From Alphaproteobacteria bacterium (lineage in GTDB: Bacteria; Pseudomonadota; Alphaproteobacteria; RF32; CAG-977), in contig JAFVEJ010000006.1 of NCBI GenBank assembly GCA_017476085.1, forward strand, positions 1 to 10,774: a stretch of 10,774 bases of DNA, in the 5' to 3' direction. Positions within the stretch are counted from its first letter, which is position 1. Every line of letters begins with the position of its first letter. Below the pieces are notes generated by a model. That model made no database searches, had not been told where the DNA came from, and was given only the letters and a program-made list of their open reading frames with translations. The position numbers and the translations under genes are program-made. Below, piece after piece: positions 1 to 8,855 of this stretch.

Positions 1-17
1 AAAACAAACAGCTTCAT
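1..17 (-). CDS. 5' end of an unidentified gene downstream of ligA (partial)
   Basis: Only the first five complete codons are in the window, ATG at 17..15 followed by codons for Lys-Leu-Phe-Val. The call rests on the ATG plus an almost perfect Shine-Dalgarno sequence (AAAGGAGG, minus strand, 23..30) placed 5 bases upstream. The gene would be transcribed in the same direction as ligA, starting 72 bases after the ligA stop. No product can be inferred from five residues; a short hydrophobic-looking start could begin a signal peptide, but that is a guess. Confidence 0.6.
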
Positions 18-22
18 GGCAA

Positions 23-30
23 CCTCCTTT
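23..30 (-). promoter_or_regulatory. Strong ribosome binding site for the gene starting at 17
   Basis: The minus strand reads AAAGGAGG, with 5 bases to the ATG at 17..15. It is the strongest Shine-Dalgarno match in the window and is what supports a real gene running off the left edge. Confidence 0.65.
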
Positions 31-89
31 CTTCATAACGTGATCCGATATTTTGAAGGTACGCCGATTTTTTCTTAAAATCGAATAAC

Positions 90-3874
<3,785 letters not shown>

Positions 3875-3878
3875 CGTT

Positions 3879-4673
3879 TTAGTCCTTCTGTTGTATTGCA
3901 GCCGGAACATAGGCTTTCATTAAATTATACGCCCGCGCATACCAAAAACTCGACGGGTAGTTATACCCTAAAACGGCCGCGCTTTTCTGCGCTTCTTCAT
4001 CCAAGCCCAAAATCAAATATGTTTCCGTTAAACGATACAGCGCTTCCTGAACGTGCCGTGTCGTTTGATAATTTTGAACGACATCCGTAAAACGGTTCAT
4101 CGCCGCAATATGCGCGTTTTGCTTTAAATAAAAACGTCCGATATTGACTTTTTTTGCTGCCAAATAGTCTTGTGCCAGCACAATTTTTTGTTCTGCGTCT
4201 TTGGCATACGGCGTATCGGGAAAACGCCGAACGACTTCCGTTAAAGCGTCCAATGCCTTTTGTGTCATTTTTTGATCACGATCCGTATCGGAAATTTGAG
4301 CATAATAGCACAGCGCTTTCAGATAATAAGCATACGGCGCAAAAGAATTTCCGGGATACAGCTGCAAAAACCGGTCAATGACAATCACCGATTCATCATA
4401 ATCCCGTCGGACATAATAGGCGAATGCTTCCATAATCTGCGCGCGCAATGCCCATCGTGAATACGGATAATAACGGTCTATTTCATCAAAAGCTTTTGCC
4501 GCATTGGAATATTCCCGTTTTTTCACCAATAAATCCAACGCGTGATTATACAGCGTTTCCGGCGGCGTGATTTCCGGATCAAAGCCGTTGTTTCCGGCAC
4601 ACGAAGCCAAAAACAATATAATTGCCGTCCCCGTTAATCCCAAAAATATCTTTGATTTTTTAAAAAAAGTCAT
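3879..4673 (-). CDS. bamD: Outer membrane assembly lipoprotein BamD
   Basis: BamD is the essential lipoprotein of the BAM complex that folds beta-barrel proteins into the outer membrane, working from the periplasmic face with BamA. From ATG 4673 the product has 264 residues. The signal peptide has a Lys-rich start, a hydrophobic core (about 9–23) and a lipobox Leu22-Ala-Ser-Cys25; Ala at +2 fits outer-membrane sorting. The mature part opens with the family-typical segment from about residue 38 (PETLYNHALDLL) and is made of TPR-like helical pairs, with FDEIDRYYPYSRWA (62–75) as a recognisable signature. The frame is open further upstream to a TTG at 4733, but that would put 20 charged residues ahead of the signal peptide. 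ATG 4673 has GGAG at 4683..4686, 9 bases away. recN and ligA follow immediately, the arrangement typical of Alphaproteobacteria. Confidence 0.93.
   Translation of the reverse strand: MTFFKKSKIFLGLTGTAIILFLASCAGNNGFDPEITPPETLYNHALDLLVKKREYSNAAKAFDEIDRYYPYSRWALRAQIMEAFAYYVRRDYDESVIVIDRFLQLYPGNSFAPYAYYLKALCYYAQISDTDRDQKMTQKALDALTEVVRRFPDTPYAKDAEQKIVLAQDYLAAKKVNIGRFYLKQNAHIAAMNRFTDVVQNYQTTRHVQEALYRLTETYLILGLDEEAQKSAAVLGYNYPSSFWYARAYNLMKAYVPAAIQQKD
3884..3889 (-). promoter_or_regulatory. Ribosome binding site of recN, inside the bamD 3' end
   Basis: The minus strand reads AGAAGG, 9 bases before GTG 3874..3872. It decides the recN start against the in-frame ATG at 3910, which has no comparable site. 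It lies in the last codons of bamD, consistent with translational coupling. Confidence 0.6.
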
Positions 4674-4703
4674 TTCAAACCGCTCCGCCGCAGACAGATT
4701 TCT

Positions 4704-4733
4704 TTTATAGCTTTTTTTCTTTTGTTCCGACAA
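4704..4733 (-). promoter_or_regulatory. Candidate sigma70-type promoter for bamD–recN–ligA
   Basis: In the 81-base gap between the ALDH stop and the bamD ATG, the minus strand has TTGTCG (4733..4728), an 18-base spacer and TATAAA (4709..4704). Transcription would start near 4697 and give a short leader carrying the GGAG site. It fits the choice of ATG 4673: the alternative TTG start codon is part of the -35 box. This is pattern matching only, and no terminator hairpin for the upstream gene is visible in the gap. Confidence 0.4.
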
Positions 4734-4754
4734 GCGTTTATCACAAAAAATATG

Positions 4755-6218
4755 CTAAAAATTATAGTTCGTCAGACACGTTTTGGACTGCATAAACGGA
4801 CGCCAAACATCTGTTGCAAAGCTGCGGCTGTCTTTTCCCGCCGTGAACATCGCCGCCATATCGTAGCCGACCATCCCCGCATTGACGATCGCTGCCGCGG
4901 ACTGAACGCCGTCCATAGAACAAAAATAGCCGATTTCTTTCAAATCGTTAGAAAAAATTCCGGCCAGCAAAGTTTGAGAAAATTCGTTAATCCCCGCGAC
5001 AGCTTCCTTCAAATCATCATAACGCATCACATACAACACCGGCGCCAACAATTCGGTTTTGACCGTTCCCGTCTGTTTTGGCATTTCAGCTATGACCGGC
5101 CGAACATAATAAGCGTCTTTGTACAGTCCGATATCCATACGGTCGCCGCCGAAAACAACTCCGCCGTCCAGTTTGGCCTGCTCCAGCTGCAAACGCATAA
5201 TATCATACGCTTCCTTGTCGATCAGCGGCCCCATTTTACTTTGACGTTCAAAAGGCGAGTCCACCTGAATGGTATTAAAAGCTTCTTTCAAGCGACAAAC
5301 AACATTATCATAAACGGAAGAATGACAAAACAATCTGTGCAAAGACGTGCATCGTTGTCCGGCATCAGCTATCACAGACCGCAGCACCTGTTTAACGGCC
5401 AGATCAATATCGGCGGAAGGCGTCACCACCGCAGCATTATTGCCGCCAACGGATAAAATGCTGCGTCCCAAACGCTGCCCGACCTTACTTTGCAGGCGGC
5501 GCGCCATAACCGGTGAACCGGCTGCGCACAATAAAGGCACATCCTGACTTTCCGCCAAAACAACGGCATCTTCATGATTACAAATGACGATTTGAGACAA
5601 ATACTCGGGACAATTGGCCGATGATCTGGCCTTTGCCCGGCGTAAAAGAGAATTAACGGCAAACGCAATCAGCGTCGCTTTCCGCGACGGGCGCCAAATG
5701 ACCGGATTGCCGCAAACCAGAGCCAACAGAGCGTTTAACACCCATACGCGCAGCGGAAAATTAAACGAGGTAATCACGACAACGGGACCGATCGGCTGCC
5801 AAACTTCCGAAGCGGCCAAATGCCGCCCCTGAGTCGGCACCGAAAATCCCGACATGCGATACTGCATATCCGCGACCATATCGCAGATTTCGATTGACCG
5901 TTCCACTTCCTTTAACGCCGTTGCGTAAATTTTGCCCGTTTCAATGACGACCAATTCGGTCAAAGCTTCTTTTTGCGCGCGCAACTCCTCCCCGAACAAG
6001 CGCAAAAGAGCGCTCCGCTCATTCGGTTCGACCTGACGCCACTCCATAAAAGCCTGTTTAGACCGTTCAATCACCGTGCGGATGCGATCTGCATCGCTCA
6101 ACGGAAAAGAAGCGATTTGTTCTCCCGTCACCGGAGAATAATCAACACAATTTCCGCTGGAGATGAATTCCAAATCCAGATTCAGGCGTTTAACAATTTC
6201 CGCAACGCGATAAAACAT
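4755..6218 (-). CDS. ALDH7-like aldehyde dehydrogenase with altered active-site motif
   Basis: The sequence resembles the ALDH7/antiquitin group (alpha-aminoadipic semialdehyde dehydrogenase, NAD-dependent oxidation in lysine catabolism). Evidence is the segment SVGGNNAAVVTPSADIDLAV (256–275), AGQRCT with the catalytic Cys290, SFNFP with Asn153, ELLAPVLYV with Glu389, and the C-terminal GKDSRS…TCLTNYNF, which matches the ALDH7 pattern. Odd points: the general-base Glu of LELGG is Ser256 (codon TCC), the Lys of the WKP motif is Arg176, and the NAD-site FTGS loop reads AAGS (232–235). Spacing around these sites is that of the family, so this is substitution, not a frameshift. Length is 487 residues, slightly short at the C terminus. 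The start is ATG 6218 (a TTG directly precedes it), 3 bases after the upstream stop, so it is probably translationally coupled. The stop is TAG. The fold assignment is firm; substrate and activity are uncertain. Confidence 0.88.
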   Translation of the reverse strand: MFYRVAEIVKRLNLDLEFISSGNCVDYSPVTGEQIASFPLSDADRIRTVIERSKQAFMEWRQVEPNERSALLRLFGEELRAQKEALTELVVIETGKIYATALKEVERSIEICDMVADMQYRMSGFSVPTQGRHLAASEVWQPIGPVVVITSFNFPLRVWVLNALLALVCGNPVIWRPSRKATLIAFAVNSLLRRAKARSSANCPEYLSQIVICNHEDAVVLAESQDVPLLCAAGSPVMARRLQSKVGQRLGRSILSVGGNNAAVVTPSADIDLAVKQVLRSVIADAGQRCTSLHRLFCHSSVYDNVVCRLKEAFNTIQVDSPFERQSKMGPLIDKEAYDIMRLQLEQAKLDGGVVFGGDRMDIGLYKDAYYVRPVIAEMPKQTGTVKTELLAPVLYVMRYDDLKEAVAGINEFSQTLLAGIFSNDLKEIGYFCSMDGVQSAAAIVNAGMVGYDMAAMFTAGKDSRSFATDVWRPFMQSKTCLTNYNF

Positions 6219-6221
6219 CAA

Positions 6222-6926
6222 TTACTCTAAGAAGATCGGACGAATCGGCAAACCTTCGGCCAACAATTCTTCATTCGTGATTTCGATGAAGCCGTCCTTT
6301 TTAACCTCCAAATCGGCGCGGTACACAGAATCGCCGTAAAGCATAATCACGTCCAGATTAAATCCGTTGTCCGTTTCGGTTACCTTCGCCGGACGGATCA
6401 AGTGAGTGACATCTTTGCGCTGCTGCGGGGTCGGCGTATTGGAAAAAGTGTCTTCATCAACCTTTTCAACCAAGCGCAACGTGCCTTCTTCCGTCTGAAC
6501 GGCATCCAAAACGAACGTTGCGTAAGGAACAACCGTCTGCGCATTCAAAATCAATCCCGCGCGCGGGTTGTTTTCAAAAATCGGTTCGCGCGTTCCGTCC
6601 ATCTTAATGACTTCGGCGTCAGCCCCCGTACCGGCGATCAGATATCGCATCGTCACGGGCGGAATGGAAGAAAACGTTGTCGCCTGCAGCAGTTTGAAAT
6701 GAGAATAAAACGGCAGATCCGCCACTGCAAAACGGGAACGTCCCGGAGTAAACATTTCAAAAGAGGATAAAGCGTTAACTTTTTTAATCAGAACTTCTAC
6801 ATCCGAATCGGAAACTTCATTCCAGCTATACTGGGGCATCGGTTTTCTCCATATTAGTGACACAAAAAATAAAGTTATCAGGAAAAGCCCTAACACACTG
6901 CCGGTGATTTTAATCGTTCTTGTCAT
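6222..6926 (-). CDS. Single-pass membrane protein of unknown function
   Basis: I do not recognise this family. The 234-residue product has a short basic N terminus and one hydrophobic segment (about residues 9–26, an uncleaved anchor judging by the Arg-Lys-Pro that follows), then about 205 residues with no further membrane segment and no cysteine. This suggests an inner-membrane-anchored domain exposed to the periplasm. The soluble part has alternating short hydrophobic stretches typical of a mixed alpha/beta fold and no catalytic motif I can name. Two adjacent ATGs (6929 and 6926) could start it; the second is favoured because GGA sits 5 bases before it. The start overlaps the 3' end of the methyltransferase frame by 17 bases, and the stop is 3 bases before the ALDH start, so it is tightly placed in the same operon. 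Confidence 0.75.
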   Translation of the reverse strand: MTRTIKITGSVLGLFLITLFFVSLIWRKPMPQYSWNEVSDSDVEVLIKKVNALSSFEMFTPGRSRFAVADLPFYSHFKLLQATTFSSIPPVTMRYLIAGTGADAEVIKMDGTREPIFENNPRAGLILNAQTVVPYATFVLDAVQTEEGTLRLVEKVDEDTFSNTPTPQQRKDVTHLIRPAKVTETDNGFNLDVIMLYGDSVYRADLEVKKDGFIEITNEELLAEGLPIRPIFLE

Positions 6927-7422
6927 CATTGTCCAGATTTGAGTTTAAATTTTCCGTCATTTTTTTCGCAGTGACCATTATTCCGTCAACGGAAAGATCG
7001 TTTTCTTTGCGCAAAACAACAATCGTCAGCAGCACCCGTTCAAAACCGACCGTCCGTAAAACCGTTTTCAGATACGCTTCCGAATGAGCGAAACGTCCCG
7101 ACGGCTGCAAAATATAATCCTGATCCGAATTTAATTTTTCCGCCGTCAAAAAAACGGTTCCGCCTTCAGCCAAAGCCGCTTTAACGGCCTTAACCAATAA
7201 ATCCAGCTTACCGAAATAACATATCACGTCGGCCAATACAATAAAATCGAAAGCTTCCGGATTTTTTTGGCAAAATTGAACAATATTTTCCGTTTCCAAG
7301 CGATCATATATGTTTTTGGCTTGTGCCGCCGCGATCATTTTTTCAGACAGATCCACCCCTGTTAAAACCGAAGCCCTGGATTTTAATACGGCTCCGTTTA
7401 ATCCCGTACCGCAGCCGGCATC
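6910..7422 (-). pseudogene. C-terminal SAM-methyltransferase domain, cut off from its TPR half by an amber codon
   Basis: This 170-residue open stretch is in the same frame as the TPR protein and follows its TAG directly. Numbered as one protein of 615 residues, it has SAM motif I DAGCGTG (446–452), the acidic motif II residue in TGVDLSEKM (Asp469), ADVICYFG (509–516), and the segment LQPSGRFAHSEAYL (550–563), characteristic of COG4976 'predicted methyltransferase, contains TPR repeat'. Its substrate is unknown. The stretch contains an internal GTG (7356) and ATG (7335), but starts there would lose motif I and have no good Shine-Dalgarno, so an independent functional product is unlikely. It ends in TAA, overlapping the next gene. 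The domain looks undamaged apart from the amber codon, so it is a very recent pseudogene, a sequencing error, or expressed by readthrough. Confidence 0.7.
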
Positions 7423-7425
7423 CTA
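7423..7425 (-). other. In-frame amber codon between TPR and methyltransferase domains
   Basis: The minus strand reads CTG CGT ATT TAG GAT GCC GGC TGC, that is Leu-Arg-Ile-stop-Asp-Ala-Gly-Cys. COG4976 and other class I methyltransferases usually have a hydrophobic residue such as Leu at the position before the Asp of motif I. TTG to TAG is a single substitution, so a Leu codon changed to amber is the simplest reading. Frame is maintained on both sides. Confidence 0.85.
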
Positions 7426-8757
7426 AATACGCAGCCCCGAAGGATGTTTTTCCATTTCCTCCGTCAACAGATCGGGAACATGATAAGAAACTTTCCGAAA
7501 GGTCGTTTCAAACGATTCCGCAAACGAATCAAACAATTCCCGCACATAGTTATCGGACGCGCCGTCAGGACAATCCCCCCGCAAAGCGGCGCACACATGC
7601 GCGGCAATCGGATTTTCGGGAAAAAACTGCGCCCATTTCTGCGCTAATTTGACGGCCGTTTCTTTTGCGTCTTCCTGCGTTCCCCGATAAAGATCATACA
7701 ACGTCTGCGCCAAATAGTGATGAATTTTCGTCAGCGCCGGATTTAAATGCAGCGCGTTAAAATAAAGCCCGACCGCTTCGGCCGGATCGCCGGCTTCTTT
7801 TACGGCCATTGCCAGATTGGAACATGTTTCCGCCTGTTTCGGATTGATAATGAACGCTTTGCGATAACATTCCAACGCTTCCTCATAGCGTTCCTGATCG
7901 TACAGCAAAGCGCCTAAATTATTGAAAGCGGACGCAAACTTCGGATCCAGCCTGACCGCTTTTTTATAGTCGTCTTCCGCCTCCCAATGTTTTCCCATAC
8001 CGGCATAAACGTTTGCTCTGTTGTTGTACGCGTCGGAAAAGCCGGGATCCAATTCAATGGCGCGGCAATAGGCATGAAAAGCGTCATCCGGACGCCCCAA
8101 ACGTTCAAACGTGATTCCCTTGCCGTTCCAATAAATCGGATTGCTTTCGTTTAAATCCAAGGCTTTTTCATAATAACGCAAAGCTTGATCATATCTTTCC
8201 GATAAACGGTGAGTCACGGCAATCTGCGCATACGCTTCGGCATTTTGGGAATCCGCCTGTACGGCCTGATCCAGCAATTCCAAAGCCCGATCGGAATTTC
8301 CGGCATCGCGTTCGATCAGCGCTAAATTCACATAAGCCGATGAAAAATCCGCACGGAGTTCTATCGCCTTTCGGAATTGTTTTTTTGCTTCTTCCGTATC
8401 CCCTTCAAAACGATAAATAATGCCGATATTATGATATGTTTCCGGCAAAGAATCATCTTTTTCCAAAACGGATTTATAATGTTCCAACGCTTCTTTCGGA
8501 TGTCCCGAATCCTGCAGGGCCTGAGCCAGCGTAAATTCATATGCGACGACATCCGGCGCCAAACGAACGGCCTTATAGAGCAGTTCAACCGCCGAATCAA
8601 ACGATTTTTTTTGCAAAGCCAGCGTTCCCAACAGGTACAAAACATCCGTCTGTTCGGGGGATATTTCCAACAACTGACGATACATTGCTTCCGCTTCATC
8701 CAGCCGTCCCTGTTCGTGCAAACGCACCGCATTGTTCAAAACAAGATTAAAAGACAT
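7423..8757 (-). CDS. TPR-repeat protein, N-terminal part of a TPR–methyltransferase interrupted by TAG
   Basis: The 444-residue product consists of about ten consecutive TPR units of 34 residues (roughly 4–343), a linker, and a short segment (about 399–435, with YVRELFDSFAESF) that in the COG4976 family leads into the methyltransferase domain. The frame stops at TAG just before the SAM motif I, and the methyltransferase continues in frame behind it (6910..7422). TPR arrays usually mediate protein contacts, so here they may select the methyltransferase substrate; that is inference. No signal peptide is visible, so it is probably cytoplasmic. The ATG at 8757 has GAGGCGGA at 8764..8771, with 6 bases between. 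It is the first gene of the minus-strand block and is divergent from the gene at 8856. If terminated at TAG, the product would be a TPR scaffold without catalysis. Confidence 0.88.
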   Translation of the reverse strand: MSFNLVLNNAVRLHEQGRLDEAEAMYRQLLEISPEQTDVLYLLGTLALQKKSFDSAVELLYKAVRLAPDVVAYEFTLAQALQDSGHPKEALEHYKSVLEKDDSLPETYHNIGIIYRFEGDTEEAKKQFRKAIELRADFSSAYVNLALIERDAGNSDRALELLDQAVQADSQNAEAYAQIAVTHRLSERYDQALRYYEKALDLNESNPIYWNGKGITFERLGRPDDAFHAYCRAIELDPGFSDAYNNRANVYAGMGKHWEAEDDYKKAVRLDPKFASAFNNLGALLYDQERYEEALECYRKAFIINPKQAETCSNLAMAVKEAGDPAEAVGLYFNALHLNPALTKIHHYLAQTLYDLYRGTQEDAKETAVKLAQKWAQFFPENPIAAHVCAALRGDCPDGASDNYVRELFDSFAESFETTFRKVSYHVPDLLTEEMEKHPSGLRI

Positions 8758-8855
8758 AAAATATCCGCCTCTTACCCAAAGGAAAAATTGACTTATAATT
8801 TATGCGAGTCTATGAATAAATACTAGAGTTATGTTTGTTTAACGGAAAAACCGAT
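8758..8855. promoter_or_regulatory. Divergent intergenic region between the TPR gene and the membrane sulfatase-like gene
   Basis: This 98-base gap must hold promoters for both directions. It is AT-rich and contains the plus-strand boxes listed separately. For the minus strand the best -10 candidate is TATAAG, overlapping the plus-strand TATAAT, with only a poor -35 match. The two transcription signals would therefore overlap and could compete. A tiny CGG-AAAAA-CCG inverted repeat lies just before the ATG at 8856, and its GGA is the probable ribosome binding site. Confidence 0.5.
8788..8816 (+). promoter_or_regulatory. Candidate sigma70-type promoter for the sulfatase-like gene
   Basis: TTGACT (8788..8793) is followed after exactly 17 bases by TATGAA (8811..8816), giving a start near 8823 and a leader of about 33 bases. 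An alternative uses the perfect TATAAT at 8794..8799, with a weak -35 (CTTACC, 8771..8776). Both are consistent with the ATG at 8856; sequence alone cannot choose between them. Confidence 0.45.

Noticed and set aside
65..83. Rho-independent terminator after ligA.
   Set aside because: The stem is AT-rich and not followed by a T-run in the direction of ligA transcription.
3875..3910. RecN start at ATG 3910, giving 572 residues.
   Set aside because: The extra 12 residues are encoded inside the bamD 3' end and do not look like the RecN N terminus. GTG 3874 has a good ribosome binding site.
4674..4733. BamD start at TTG 4733, giving 284 residues.
   Set aside because: It would put a 20-residue charged extension before the lipoprotein signal peptide and coincides with a likely -35 box; ATG 4673 is better.
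4722..5456. Plus-strand open frame of 244 codons antisense to the ALDH.
   Set aside because: The sequence is His/Arg/Asn-rich without any domain and lies opposite a clearly coding ALDH frame.
6910..7356. Separate short methyltransferase gene starting at GTG 7356.
   Set aside because: It would lack SAM motif I (DAGCGTG), has no usable Shine-Dalgarno, and is in frame with the TPR protein; it is the remainder of one gene.
7423..7425. The TAG could encode pyrrolysine, as in methylamine methyltransferases.
   Set aside because: Those enzymes are corrinoid-dependent TIM-barrel proteins. This is a Rossmann-type SAM methyltransferase, the site is before motif I, not in the catalytic centre, and no pyl genes are in the window.
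7700..8750. Periodic DNA repeats of about 102 bases.
   Set aside because: They correspond to the 34-residue TPR units at protein level; the DNA copies are diverged, so it is not a DNA repeat array.
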